This document shows positions 31,701 through 45,900 of a stretch of 64,000 nucleotides of DNA, in pieces (positions within the stretch are counted from its first letter, which is position 1; every line of letters begins with the position of its first letter). The stretch lies in assembly GCA_029168955.1 (NCBI GenBank), contig JAPDOI010001446.1:62001-126000 (forward strand), written 5' to 3'. Made by a program: the position numbers and the translations under genes. Source of the stretch: Aplectana chamaeleonis (lineage: Eukaryota; Nematoda; Chromadorea; Rhabditida; Cosmocercidae). The notes under the pieces are model-generated. The model was not told the origin of the DNA. It saw nothing but the letters and a program-made list of their open reading frames with translations, and did not search any database.

Positions 31701-34700
31701 CCACCACTTTCTCCGGAGCCCTACGCACTCCCAGTTGTGTCTCGTCCACAGTTCCCGGTGCGCTACGCACTCTCACTTGGGTCCTGCCCACTTTTACCGG
31801 CGCGCTTCCACTTTTCCGGCGCTCTACGGAGTCCAGCTTGGGTCCCGCCCACTTTTACCGGCGCGGTGCGCATTCCTACTTGGGTCCCCACCACTTTCTC
31901 CGGAGCCCTACGCACTCCCAGTTGTCTCTCGTCCACAGTTACCGGCGCGCTACCCACTCTCACTTGGGTATTGCCCATTTTTACCGGCGCGCTTCCACTC
32001 ATCCGGCGCCCTACGCACTCCCAGTTGTGTCCCGCCCATTTTTACCGGCGCACTGTGCACTCCTACTTGGATCCCGGCCACTTTTCCGACGCCCTACGCA
32101 CTCCCAGTTAGGTCCCGTCCACAGTTCCCGGCGCGCTACGCACTCTCACTTGGGTCCTGCCCACTTTTACCGGTGCGCTTCCACTTATCCGGCGCTCTAC
32201 GGAGTCCCGCTTGAGTCCCGCCCACTTTTACCGGCGCGGTGTGCACTCCTACTTGTGTCCCCACCACTTTCTCCGGAGCCCTACGCACTCCCAGTTGTGT
32301 CTCGTCCACAGTTCCCGGTGCGCTACGCACTCTCACTTGGGTCCTGCCCACTTTTACCGGCGCGCTTCCACTTTTCCGGCGCTCTACGGAGTCCAGCTTG
32401 GTTCCCGCCCACTTTTACCGGCGCGCTGTGCACTCATACTTGGGTTCCAACCACTTTCTCCGAAGCCCTACGCACTCCCAGTTGTGTCTCGTCCACAGTT
32501 CCCGGCGCGCTACCCACTCTCACTTGGGTCCTGCCCATTTTTACCGGCGAGCTTCCACTCATCCGGCGCCCTACGCACTCCCAGTTGTGTCCCGCCCATT
32601 TTTACCGGCGCACTGTGCACTCCTACTTGGATCCCGGCCACTTTTTCGACGCCCTATGCACTCCCAGTTAGGTCCCGTCCACAGTTACCGGCGCGCTACG
32701 CACTCTCACTTGGGTCCTGCCCACTTTTACCGGTGCGCTTCCACTTATCCGGCGCCCTACGGAGTCCCGCTTGGGTTCCGCCCACTTTTACCGGTGCGGT
32801 GTGCACTCCTACTTGGGTCCCCACCACGTTCTCCGGAGCCCTACGCACTCCCACTTGTGTCTCGTCCACAGTTCCCGGCGCGCTACACACTCTCACTTGG
32901 GTCCTGCCCATTTTTACCGGCGCGCTTCCACTCATCCGGCGCCCTACGCACTCCCAGTTGTGTCCCGCCCATTTTTACCGGCGCACTGTGCACTCCTACT
33001 TGGATCCCGGCCACTTTTCCGACGCCCTGTGCACTCCCAGTTGGGTCCCGTCCACAGTTCCCGGTGCGCTACGCACTCTCACTTGGGTCCTGCCCGCTTT
33101 TCCCGGCGCGCTTCCACTTTTCCGGCGCTCTACGGAGTCCAGCTTGGGTCCCGCCCACTTTTACCGGCGCGGTGCGCACTCCTACTTGGGTCCCCACCAC
33201 TTTCTCCGGAGCCCTACGCACTCCCAGTTGTGTCTCGTCCACGGTTCCCGGCGCGCTACCCACTCTCACTTGCGTCCTGCCTACTTTTACCGGCGCGCTT
33301 CCACTTTTCCGGCGCCCTACGCACTCCCAGTTGTGTCCCGCGCACTTTTACCAGCGCGCTGTTCACTCCTACTTGGATCCCGGCCACTTTTCCGACGCCC
33401 TATGCACTCCCAGTTGGGTCCCGTCCACAGTTCCCGGCGCGCTACCCACTCTCACTTGGGTCCTGCCCATTTTACCGGAGCACTTCCACTTTTCCGGCGC
33501 CCGACGGAGTCCCGCTTGGGTCCCGCCCACTTTTACCGGCGCGGTGTGCACTCCTACTTGGTCCCCACCACTTTCCCCGGAGCCCTACGCACTCCCAGTT
33601 GTGTCCCGTCCACAGTTCCCGGTGCGCTACGCACCACTCTCACTTGGGTCCTGCCCACTTTTACCGGCGCGCTGTGCACTTATTTCCCGGCGCTCTACGG
33701 AGTCCCGCTTGGGTCCCGCCCACTTTTACCGGCGCGGTGTGCACTCCTACTTGGGTCCCCACCACTTTCTCCGGCGCCCTACGCACTCCCAGTTGTGTCT
33801 CGTCCACAGTTCCCGGTGCGCTACGCACTCTCAGTTGGGTCCTGCCCACTTTTACCGGCGCGCTGTTCCCGTCCACTTTTCCGGCGCTCCACGGAGTCCA
33901 GCTTGGGTCCCGCCCACTTTGACCGGCGCGGTGCGCACTCCTACTTGGGTCCCCACCACTTTCTCCGGAGCCCTACGCACTCCCAGTTGTCTCTCGTCCA
34001 CAGTTCCCGGCGCGCTACCCACTCTCACTTGGGTATTGCCCATTTTTACCGGCGCGCTTCCACTCATCCGGCGCCCTACGCACTCCCAGTTGTGTCCCGC
34101 CCATTTTTACCGGCGCACTGTGCACTCCTACTTGGATCCCGGCCACTTTTCCGACGCCCTACGCACTCCCAGTTAGGTCCCGTCCACAGTTCCCGGCGCG
34201 CTACGCACTCTCACTTGGGTCCTGCCCACTTTTACCGGCGCGCTTCCACTTATCCGGCGCCCTACGGAGTCCCGCTTGAGTCCCGCCCACTTTTACCGGC
34301 GCGCTGTGCACTCATACTTGGGTTCCAACCACTTTCTCCGAAGCCCTACGCACTCCCAGTTGTGTCTCGTCCACAGTTCCCGGCGCGCTACCCACTCTCA
34401 CTTGGGTCCTGCCCACTTTTACCGGCGCGCTGTGCACTCCTACTTGGATCCCGTCCACAGTTCCGGCGCTCTACGGAGTCCAGTTGGGTCCCGCCCACTT
34501 TTACCGGCGCGGTGCGCACTCCTACTTGGGTCCCCACCACTTTCTCCGGCCCTACGCACTCCCAGTTGTGTCTCGTCCACAGTTCCCGGCGCGCTACCCA
34601 CTCTCACTTGGGTCCTGCCCATTTTACCGGCGCGCTTCCACTCATCCGGCGCCCTACGCACTCCCAGTTGTGTCCCGCCCACTTTTCCCGGCGCACTGTG

Positions 34701-36900
34701 CACTCCTACTCGGATCCCGGCCACTTTTTCGACGCCCTATGCACTCCCAGTTAGGTCCCGTACACAGTTCCCGGCGCGCTACGCACTCTCACTTGGGTCC
34801 TGCCCACTTTTACCGGCGCGCTTCCACTTATCCGGCGCCCTACGGAGTTTCGCTTGGGTCCCGCCCACTTTTACCGGCGCGGTGTGCACTCCTACTTGGG
34901 TCCCCACCACGTTCTCCGGAGCCCTACGCACTCCCAGTTGTGTCTCGTCCACAGTTCCCGGCGCGCTACACACTCTCACTTGGGTCCTGCCCATTTTTAC
35001 CGGCGCGCTTCCACTCATCCGGCGCCCTACGCACTCCCAGTTGTGTCCCGCCCATTTTTACCGGCGCACTGTGCACTCCTACTTGGATCCCGGCCACTTT
35101 TCCGACGCCCTATGCACTCCCAGTTAGGTCCCGTCCACAGTTCCCGGCGCGCTACCCACTCTCACTTGGGTCCTGCCCATTTTTACCGGAGCACTTCCAT
35201 TTTTCCGGCGCCCTACGGAGTCCCGCTTGTGTCCCGCCCACTTTGACCGGCGCGGTGTGCACTCCTACTTGGTCCCCACCACTTTCTCCGGAGCCCTACG
35301 CACTCCCAGTTGTGTCTCGTCCACAGTTCCCGGTGCGCTACGCACCACTCTCACTTGGGTCCTGCCCACTTTTACCGGCGCGGTGCGCACTCCTACTTGG
35401 GTCCCCACCACTTTCTCCGGAGCCCTACGCACTCCCAGTTGTCTCTCGTCCACAGTTCCCGGCGCGCTACCCACTCTCACTTGGGTATTGCCCATTTTTA
35501 CCGGCGCGCTGTGCACTCCACTTGGGTCCCGTCCACAGTTCCCGGCGCCCTACGCACCCCCAGTTGTGTCCCGCCCTTTTTTCCCGGCGCCCTGTGCACT
35601 CCTACTTGGATCCCGGCCACTTTTCCGACGCCCTACGCACTCCCAGTTAGGTCCCGTCCACAGTTCCCAGCGCGCTACGCACTCTCACTTGGGTCCTGCC
35701 CACTTTTACCGGCGCGGTGTGCACTCCTACTTGGGTCCCCACCACTTTCTCCGGCGCCCTACGCACTCCCAGTTGTGTCCCGTCCACAGTTCCCGGTGCG
35801 CTGTGCACCACTCTCAGTTGGGTCCTGCCCACTTTTACCGGCGCGCTGTGCACTCCCACTTGGGTCCCGTCCACAGTTCCGCCGCCCTACGGAGTCCCGC
35901 TTGGGTCCCACCCACTTTTACCGGCGCGGTGTGCACTCCTACTTGGGTCCCCACCACTTTCTCCGGAGCCCTACGCACTCCCAGTTGTGTCTCGTCCACA
36001 GTTCCCGGTGCGCTACGCACTCTCACTTGGGTCCCGCCCACTTTTACCGGCGCGGTGTGCACTCCTACTGGGTCCCCACCACTTTCTCCGGAGCCCTACG
36101 CACTCCCAGTTGTCTCTCGTCCACAGTTCCCGGCGCGCTACCCACTCTCACTTGGGTCCCGCCCATTTTTACCGGCGCGCTTCCACTCATCCGGCGCCCT
36201 ACGCACTCCCAGTTGTGTCCCGCCCACTTTTACCGGCGCACTGTGCACTCCTACTTGGATCCCGGCCACTTTTCCGAAGCCCTCCGCCCTCCCAGTTGTG
36301 TCTCGTCCCCAGCTCCCGGCGCGCTACCCACTCTCCCTTGGGTCCTGCCCACTTTTACCGGCGCGCTGTGCACTCCTACTTGGATCCCGACCATTTTTCC
36401 CGGAGCCCTACGCACTCCCAGTTGTGTCCCGTCCACAGTTCCCGGCGCGCTGTGCACTCTCACTTGGGTCCTGCCCACTTTTACCGGCGCGCTTCCACTT
36501 TTCCGGCGCTCTACGGAGTCCAGCTTGGGTCCCGCCCACTTTTACCGGCGCGGTGTGCACTCCTACTTGGGTCCCCACCACTTTCTCCGGAGCCCTACGC
36601 ACTCCCAGTTGTCTCTCGTCCACAGTTCCCGGCGCGCTACCCACTCTCACTTGGGTCCCGCCCATTTTTACCGGCGCGCTTCCACTCATCCGGCGCCCTA
36701 CGCACTCCCAGTTGTGTCCCGCCCATTTTTACCGGCGCACTGTGCACTCCTACTTGGATCCCGGCCACTTTTCCGACGCCCTATGCACTCCCAGTTAGGT
36801 CCCGTCCACAGTTCCCGGCGCGCTACCCACTCTCACTTGGGTCCTGCCCACTTTTACCGGTGCGCTTCCACTTATCCGGCGCTCTACGGAGTCCCGCTTG
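22741..36900 (+). repeat. Satellite block 1: 373-bp octameric higher-order repeat
   Basis: A typical unit is 26,024-26,396: eight monomers of 61, 42, 42, 42, 61, 42, 41 and 42 bp, totalling 373. It is two related tetramers of 187 and 186 bp. Positions in the unit are recognisable by variants: TTGTGTCTCG in monomer 4, TTGTGTCCCG in monomer 6, TTGGATCCCGG in monomer 7 (one base short) and TTAGGTCCCG in monomer 8. Tetramers and octamers are locally deleted, swapped or shortened, more so past 34 kb. 373 is not a multiple of three, and the TAG in monomer 8 ends many chance frames, so the open frames here hop between phases. The right boundary is gradual. Confidence 0.85.
26024..26396 (+). repeat. 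Representative 373-bp octamer
   Basis: A clean example of the higher-order unit. Monomers start at 26,024, 26,085, 26,127, 26,169, 26,211, 26,272, 26,314 and 26,355, and the next octamer starts at 26,397. The first and fifth monomers are the 61-bp extended type. Confidence 0.85.
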
Positions 36901-39900
36901 GGTCCCGCCCATTTTTACCGGCGCGGTGTGCACTCCTACTTGGGTCCTCACCACTTTCTCCGGAGCCCTACGCACTCCCAGTTGTGTCTCGTCCACAGTT
37001 CCCGGTGCGCTACGCACTCTCACTTGGGTCCTGCCCATTTTTACCGGCGCACTGTGCACTCCACTTGGGTCCCGTCCACAGTTCCGGCGCTCTGTGGAGT
37101 CCAGTTGGGTCCCGCCCACTTTTACCGGCGCGGTGTGCACTCCTACTTGGGTCCCGTCCACTTTTTCGGCGCCCTACGCACTCCCAGTTGTGTCCCGTCC
37201 ACAGTTCCCGGCGCGCTACCCACTCACTTGGGTCCTGCCCACTTTTACCGGCGCGCTGTGCACTTCCACTGGGTCCCGTCCACAGTTCCCGGCGCCCTAC
37301 GCACTCCCAGTTGTGTCCCGCCCACTTTTACCGGCGCACTGTGCACTCCTACTTGGGTCCCGGCCACTTTTCGGCGCCCTGTGCACTCCCAGTTGGGTCC
37401 CGTCCACAGTTACCGGCGCGCTGTGCACTCTCACTTGGGTCCCGCCCACTTTTACCGGCGCGCTTCCACTTATCCGGCGCTCTACGGACTCCCAGTTGGG
37501 TCCCGCCCACTTTTACCGGCGCGCTGTGCACTCCACTTGGGTCCCGTCCCGGCCACTTTTTCCGGCGCGCTGTGCACTCCCAGTTGGGTCCCGTCCACAG
37601 TTCCCGGCGCTCTGTGCACTTCCCAGTTGGGTCCCGCCCACTTTTACCGGCGCGGTGTGCACTCCTACTTGGGTCCCCACCACTTTCTCCGGAGCCCTAC
37701 CCACTGCCAGTTGTCTCTCGTCCACAGTTCCCGGCGCGCTACCCACTCTCACTTGGGTCCCGCCCATTTTTACCGGCGCGCTTCCACTCATCCGGCGCCC
37801 TACGCACTCCCAGTTGGGTCCCGCCCATTTTTACCGGCGCACTGTGCACTCCTACTTGGGTCCCGGCCACTTTTCCGACGCCCTGTGCACTCCCAGTTGG
37901 GTCCCGTCCACAGTTCCCGGCGCGCTACGCACTCTCACTTGGGTCCTGCCCACTTTTACCGGTGCGCTTCCACTTTTCCGGCGCTCTACGGAGTCCAGTT
38001 GGGTCCCGCCCACTTTTACCGGCGCGCCGTGCACTCCTACTTGGGTCCCGACCATTTTTTCCGGCGCCCTAGGCACTCCCAGTTAGGTACCGTCCACAGT
38101 TCCTGGCGCCCTACGCACTCCCACTTGGGTCCTGCCCACTTTTACCGGCGCGTTTCCACTTTTCCCGGCGCGCTGTGCACTCCCACTTGGGTCCTGCCCA
38201 CTTTTACCGGCGCGCTGTGCACTCCTACTTGGGTCCCGTCCACAGTTCCCGGCGCTCTGTGGACTCCCAGTTGGGTCCCGTCCACTTTTACCGGCGCGCT
38301 GTGCACTCCTACTTGGGTCCCGTCCACTTTTCCCGGCGCTCTCTGTGGACTTCCAGTTGGGTCCCGCCCACTTTTACCGGCGCGCTGTGCACTCCAACTT
38401 GGGTCACGTCCACAGTTCCCGGCGCTCTGTGGACTCCCAGTTGGGTCCCGCCCACTTTTACCGGCGCGCTGTGCACTCTCTGGGTCCCGTCCACAGTTCC
38501 CGGCGCTCTGTGGACTCCCAGTTGGGTCCCGCCCACTTTTACCGGCGCGCTGTGCACTCCTACTTGGGTCCCGGCCACTTTTCCGGCGCCCTGTGCACTC
38601 CCAGTTGGGTCCCGTCCACAGTTACCGGCGCGCTGTGCACTCTCACTTGGGTCCTGCCCACTTTTACCGGCGCGCTTCCACTTTTCCGGCGCCACTACGG
38701 GTCCCGCAGTTCCCGCCCACTTTTACCGGCGCGGTGTGCACTCCTACTTGGGTCCCCACCACTTTCTCCGGCGCCCTGTGCACTCCCAGTTGTCTCTCGT
38801 CCACAGTTCCCGGCGCGCTGTGCACTCCACTTGGGTCCCGCCCACTTTTACCGGCGCGCTGTGCACTCCACTTGGGTCCTGTCCACAGTTACCGGCGCCC
38901 TACGCACTCCCAGTTGGGTCCCGCCCACTTTTACCGGCGCACTGTGCACTCCTACTTGGGTCCCGGCCACTTTTCCGACGCCCTACGCACTCCCAGTTGG
39001 GTCCCGTCCACAGTTCCCGGCGCGCTGTGCACTCTCACTTGGGTCCTGCCCACTTTTACCGGTGCGCTTCCACTTATCCGGCGCTCTACGGAGTCCCGCT
39101 TGGGTCCCGCCCACTTTTACCGGCGCGGTGTGCACTCCTACTTGGGTCCCCACCACTTTCTCCGGCGCGCTGTGCACTCCCAGTTGTGTCCCGTCCACAG
39201 TTCCCGGCGCGCTGTGGACTCCCAGTTGGGTCCTGCCCACTTTTACCGGCGCGCTGTGCACTCCTACTTGGGTCCCGTCCACAGTTCCCGGCGCTCTGTG
39301 GACTTCCAGTTGGGTCCCGCCCACTTTTACCGGCGCGGTGTGCACTCCTACTTGGGTCCCCACCACTTTCTCCGGCGCCCTACGCACTCCCAGTTGTGTC
39401 TCGTCCACAGTTCCCGGCGCGCTGTGCACTCTCACTTGGGTCCCGCCCATTTTTACCGGCGCGCTTCCACTCATCCGGCGCCCTACGCACTCCCAGTTGG
39501 GTCCCGCCCATTTTTACCGGCGCACTGTGCACTCCTACTTGGATCCCGGCCACTTTTCCGACGCCCTATGCACTCCCAGTTGGGTCCCGTCCACAGTTCC
39601 CGGCGCTACTGTGGACTCTCCAGTTGGGTCCCTGCCCACTTTTACCGGCGCGCTTCCACTTTTCCGGCGCCCTACGGACTCCCAGTTGGGTCCCGCCCAC
39701 TTTTACCGGCGCTCTGTGGACTCCTACTTGGGTCCCGACCACTTTTACCGGTGCCCTATGTACTCCCAGTTGGATCCCGTCTAAAGTTCCCGGCGCGCTG
39801 TGGACTCTCAGTTGGGTCCCGCCCACTTTTACCGGCGCGCTGTGCACTCCTTTGGGTCCCGTCCACAGTTCCCGGCGCTCTGTGGACTTCCAGTTGGGTC

Positions 39901-42900
39901 CCGCCCACTTTTACCGGCGCGCTGTGCACTCCTACTTGGGTCCCCACCACTTTCTCCGGCGCCCTGTGCACTCCCAGTTGGGTCCCGTCCACAGTTCCCG
40001 GCGCTCTGTGGACTTCCAGTTGGGTCCGCCCACTTTTACCGGCCCGCTGTGCACTCCTACTTGGGTCCCGTCCACAGTTCCCGGCGCTCTGTGCACTCCC
40101 AGTTAGGTCCCGCCCACCTTTACCGGCGCGCTGTGCACTCCAACTTGGGTCGCGCCCACTTTTTCCGGCGCCCTGTGCACTCCCAGTTGGGTCCCGTCCA
40201 CAGTTCCCGGCGCGCTACGCACTCTCACTTGGGTCCTGCCCACTTTTACCGGTGCGCTTCCACTTTCCGGCGCCCTACGGGTCCCTCCCGCCCACTTTTA
40301 CCGGCGCGGTGTGCACTCCTACTTGGGTCCCCACCACTTTCTCCGGCGCCCTGTGCACTCCCAGTTGTCTCCCGTCCACAGTTCCCGGCGCGCTACCCAC
40401 TCTCACTTGGGTCCCGCCCATTTTTACCGGCGCGCTTCCACTCATCCGGCGCCCTACGCACTCCCAGTTGGGTCCCGCCCACTTTTACCGGCGCACTGTG
40501 CACTCCTACTTGGGTCCCGGCCACTTTTCCGGCGCCCTGTGCACTCCCAGTTGGGTCCCGTCCACAGTTCCCGGCGCGCTGTGGACTTCCAGTTGGGTCC
40601 TGCCCACTTTTACCGGCGCGCTGTGCACTCCTACTTGGGTCCCGTCCACAGTTCCCGGCGCTCTGTGGACTTCCCAGTTGGGTCCCGCCCACTTTTACCG
40701 GCGCGCTGTGCACTCCTACTTTGGGTCCCGTCCACAGTTCCCGGCGCTCTGTGGACTCCCAGTTGGGTCCCGCCCACTTTTACCGGCGCGCTGTGCACTC
40801 CCACTTGGGTCCCGTCCACAGTTCCCGGCGCTCTGTGGACTTCCAGTTGGGTCCCGCCCACTTTTACCGGCGCGCTGTGCACTCCTACTTGGGTCCCGTC
40901 CACTTTCCCGGCGCCCTGTGGACTCCCAGTTGGGTCCCGTCCACAGTTACCGGCGCGCTACCCACTCTCACTTGGGTCCCGTCCACTTTTACCGGCGCGC
41001 TGTGCTTCCAGTCCCGTCCACTTTCTCCGGCGCCCTACGCACTCCCAGTTGGGTCCCGCCCACTTTTACCGGCGCGCTGTGCTCTCCTACTTGGGTCCCG
41101 CCCACTTTTACCGGCGCGCTGTGCACTCCTATTTGGGTCCCGTCCACAGCTCCCGGCGCTCTGTGGACTTCCAGTTGGATCCCGCCCACTTTTACCGGCG
41201 CGCTGTGCACTCCCACTGGGTCCCGTCCACAGTTCCCGGCGCTCTGTGGACTTCCAGTTGGGTCCCGCCCACTTTTACCGGCGCGCTGTGCACTCCTACT
41301 TGGGTCCCGTCCACTTTCCCGGCGCCCTGTGGACTCCCAGTTGGGTCCCGTCCACAGTTCCCGGCGCTCTGTGGACTCCCAGTTGGGTCCCGCCCACTTT
41401 TACCGGCGCGCTGTGCACTCCCCACTTGGGTCCCGTCCACTAGTTCCGGCGCTCTGTGCACTCCCAGTTGGGTCCCGCCCACTTTTACCGGCGCGCTGTG
41501 CACTCCTACTTGGGTCCCGTCCACTTTTCCGGCGCCCTGTGGACTCCCAGTTGGGTCCCGTCCACAGTTCCCGGCGCGCTGTGCACTCCCACTTGGGTCC
41601 CGCCCACTTTTACCGGCGCGCTGTGCAATCCCACTTGGGTCCCGCCCACTTTCTCCGGCGCGCTGTGCACTCCCAGTTGGGTCCCGTTCACTGTTCCCGG
41701 CGCGCTGTGGACTCCCAGTTGAGTCCCGTCTACTTTTACCGGCGCGCTGTGCACTCCTACTGGGTCCCGTCCACAGTTCCCGGCGCTGTGGACTCCCAGT
41801 TGGGTCCCGCCCACTTTTACCGGCGCGCTGTGCACTCCTACTTGGGTCCCGTCCACTTTTCCGGCGCCCTGTGGACTCCCAGTTGGGTCCCGTCCACAGT
41901 TACCGGCGCGCTGTGCACTCTCACTTGGGTCCCGCCCACTTTTACCGGCGCGGTGTGCACTCCTACTTGGGTCCCCACCACTTTCTCCGGCGCGCTGTGC
42001 ACTCCCAGTTGGGTCCCGTCCACAGTTCCCGGCGCTCTGTGGACTCTCCAGTTGGGTCCCGCCCACTTTTACCGGCGCGTGCACTCCACGGGTCCCGTCC
42101 ACAGTTCCGGCGCTCTGTGGACTCCCAGTTGGGTCCCGCCCACTTTTACCGGCGCGCTGTGCACTCCTACTTGGGTCCCGTCCACTTTCTCCGGCGCGCT
42201 GTGCACTCCCAGTTGGGTCCCGTCCACAGTTCCCGGCGCGCTGTGGACTCTCAGTTGGGTCCTGCCCACTTTTACCGGCGCGCTGTGCACTCCTACTTGG
42301 GTCCCGTCCACTTTCTCCGGCGCGCTGTGCACTCCCAGTTGGGTCCCGTCCACAGTTCCCGGCGCGCTGTGCACTCTCAGTTGGGTCCCGCCCACTTTTA
42401 CCGGCGCTGTGCTCCACTTGGGTCCCGTCCACAGTTCCGGCGCTCTGTGGACTTCCAGTTGGGTCCCGCCCACTTTTACCGGCGCGCTGTGCACTCCTAC
42501 TTGGGTCCCGTCCACTTTTCCGGCGCCCTGTGCACTCCCAGTTGGGTCCCGTCCACAGTTCCCGGCGCGCTGTGGACTCTCACTTGGGTCCCGCCCACTT
42601 TTACCGGCGCGCTGTCCACTTTTCCGGCGCTCTACGGAGTCCAGTTGGGTCCCGCCCACTTTTACCGGCGCGGTGTGCACTCCTACTTGGGTCCCCACCA
42701 CTTTCTCCGGCGCGCTGTGCACTCCCAGTTGGGTCTCGTCCACAGTTCCCGGCGCGCTACTCCCACTTGGGTCCCTGCCCACTTTTTACCGGCGCGCTCA
42801 TCCGGCGCCCTACGCACTCCCAGTTGGGTCCCGCCCACTTTTACCGGCGCGCTGTGCACTCCTACTTGGGTCCCGGCCACTTTTTCGGCGCCCTGTGCAC

Positions 42901-45900
42901 TCCCAGTTGGGTCCCGTCCACAGTTCCCGGCGCGCTGTGGACTCTCAGTTGGGTCCTGCCCACTTTTACCGGCGCGCTGTGCACTCCTACTTGGGTCCCG
43001 TCCACAGTTCCCGGCGCTCTGTGGACTTCCAGTTGGGTCCCGCCCACTTTTACCGGCGCGCTGTGCACTCCTACTTGGGTCCCGTCCACTTTCCCGGCGC
43101 CCTGTGGACTCCCAGTTGGGTCCCGTCCACAGTTCCCGGCGCGCTACCCACTCTCACTTGGGTCCTGCCCACTTTACCGGCGCGCTGTCCACTCCCGGCG
43201 CCCTGTGGACTCCCATTTGGGTCCCGCCCACTTTTACCGGCGCGCTGTGCACTCCTACTTGGGTCCCGTCCACTTTTCTCGGCGCTCTGTTTACTCCCAG
43301 TTGGGTCCCGTCCACAGTTCCCGGCGCGCTGTGCACTCTCAGTTGGGTCCCGCCCACTTTTACCGGCGCGGTGTGCACTCCCAGTTGGGTCCCCACCACT
43401 TTCTCCGGCGCGCTGTGCACTCCCAGTTGGGTCCCGTCCACAGTTCCCGGCGCGCTGTGGACTCTCAGTTGGGTCCCGCCCATTTTACCGGCGCGCTGTG
43501 CACTCCTACTTGGGTCCCGTCCACAGTTCCCGGCGCTCTGTGGACTTCCAGTTGGGTCCCGCCCACTTTTACCGGCGCGCTGTGCACTCCTACTTGGGTC
43601 CCGCCCACTTTTCCGGCGCCCTGTGCACTCCCAGTTGGGTCCCGTCCACAGTTCCCGGCGCGCTGTGCACTCCCAGTTGGGTCCCGCCCACTTTTACCGG
43701 CGCGGTGTGCACTCCTACTTGGGTCCCGCCCACTTTCTCCGGCGCGCTGTGCACTCCCAGTTGGGTCCCGTCCACAGTTCCCGGCGCGCTGTGGACTCTC
43801 AGTTGGGTCCTGCCCACTTTTACCGGCGCGCTGTGCACTCCTACTGGGTCCCGTCCACAGTTCCCGGCGCTCTGTGGACTCCCAGTTGGGTCCCGCCCAC
43901 TTTTACCGGCGCGCTGTGCACTCCTACTTGGGTCCCGTCCACTTTCTCCGGCGCTCTGTGGACTCCCAGTTGGGTCCCGTCCACAGTTCCCGGCGCTCTG
44001 TGGACTCCCAGTTGGGTCCCGCCCACTTACCGGCGCGCTGCACTCCCAGTTGGGTCCCGTCCACAGTTCCCGGCGCGGTGTGCACTCCTAGTTGGGTCCC
44101 GCCCACTTTTACCGGCGCGCTGTGCACTCCTACTTGGGTCCCGTCCACTTTCCCGGCGCCCTGTGGACTCCCAGTTGGGTCCCGTCCACAGTTCCCGGCG
44201 CTCTGTGGACTTCCAGTTGGGTCCCTGCCCACTTTTACCGGCGCGCTGTGCACTCCTACTTGGGTCCCGTCCACAGTTCCCGGCGCTCTGTGGACTCCAG
44301 TTGGGTCCCGCCCACTTTTACCGGCGCGCTGTGCACTCCTACTTGGGTCCCGTCCACTTTCTCCGGCGCGCTGTGCACTCCCAGTTGGGTCCCGTCCACA
44401 GTTCCCGGCGCGCTGTGCACTCTCAGTTGGGTCCCGCCCACTTTTACCGGCGCGCTGTGCACTCCACTTTGTCCCGTCCACAGTTCCCGGCGCCCTGTGG
44501 ACTCCCAGTTGGGTCCCGCCCACTTTTACCGGCGCGCTGTGCACTCCTACTTGGGTCCCGCCCACTTTTCCGGCGCGCTGTGCACTCCCAGTTGGGTCCC
44601 GTCCACAGTTCCCGGCGCGCTGTGCACTCTCAGTTGGGTCCCGCCCACTTTTACCGGCGCGGTGTGCACTCCTACTTGGGTCCCCACCACTTTCTCCGGC
44701 GCGCTGTGCACTCCCAGTTGGGTCCCGTCCACAGTTCCCGGCGCGCTGTGGACTCTCAGTTGGGTCCCGCCCACTTTTACCGGCGCGCTGTGCACTCCAC
44801 TTGGGTCCCGTCCACAGTTCCCGGCGCTCTGTGGACTCCCAGTTGGGTCCCGCCCACTTTTACCGGCGCGCTGTGCACTCCTACTTGGGTCCCGTCCACT
44901 TTTCCGGCGCGCTGTGCACTCCCAGTTGGGTCCCGTCCACAGTTCCCGGCGCGCTGTGGACTCCCAGTTGGGTCCTGCCCACTTTTACCGGCGCGCTGTG
45001 CACTCCTACTTGGGTCCCGTCCACAGTTCCCGGCGCTCTGTGGACTTCCAGTTGGGTCCCGCCCACTTTTACCGGCGCGCTGTGCACTCCTACTTGGGTC
45101 CCGTCCACTTTCCCGGCGCTCTGTGGACTCCCAGTTGGGTCCCGTCCACAGTTACCGGCGCGCTGTGCACCACTCCCACTTGGGTCCTGCCCACTTTTCC
45201 CGGCGCGCTTCCACTTTTTCCGGGGCCCTACGCACTCCCACTTGGGCCCTGCCCACTTTTACCGGCGCGCTGTGCACTCCTACTTGGGTCCCGTCCACAG
45301 TTCCCGGCGCCTGTGGACTCCCAGTTGGGTCCCGCCCACTTTTACCGGCGCGCTGTGCACTCCCACTTGGGTTCCGTTCACAGTTTCCGGCGCTCTGTGG
45401 ACTCCCAGTTGGGTCCCGTCCACAGTTCCCGGCGCGCTGTGCATTCCCAGTTGGGTCCCGCCCACTTTTTCCGGAGCGCTGTGCATTCCCAGTTGGCTCC
45501 CGTCCACTTTTCCCGGCGCGCTGTGCACTCCCACTTGGGTCCCGTCCACAGTTCCCGGCGCTCTGTTTACTCCCAGTTGGGTCCCGCCCACTTTTTCCGG
45601 AGCGCTGTGCATTCCCAGTTGGGTCCCGCCCACTTTTTCCGGAGCGCTGTGCATTCCCAGTTGGCTCCCGTCCACAGTTCCCGGCGCTCTGTGGACTCCC
45701 AGTTGGGTCCCGCCTACTTTTACCGGCGCGTTGTGCACTCCCACTTGGGTTCCGTCCACAGTTCCCGGCGCTCTGTTTACTCCCAGTTGGGTCCCGCCCA
45801 CTTTTTCCGGAGCGCTGTGCATTCCCAGTTGGGTCCCGCCCACTTTTCCGGAGCGCTGTGCATTCCCAGTTGGCTCCCGTCCACAGTTCCCGGCGCGCTG

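Noticed and set aside
22741..36900. TTAGG within the satellite as arthropod telomere repeat
   Set aside because: It occurs once per octamer as part of the TTAGGTCCCG monomer variant, never in tandem.
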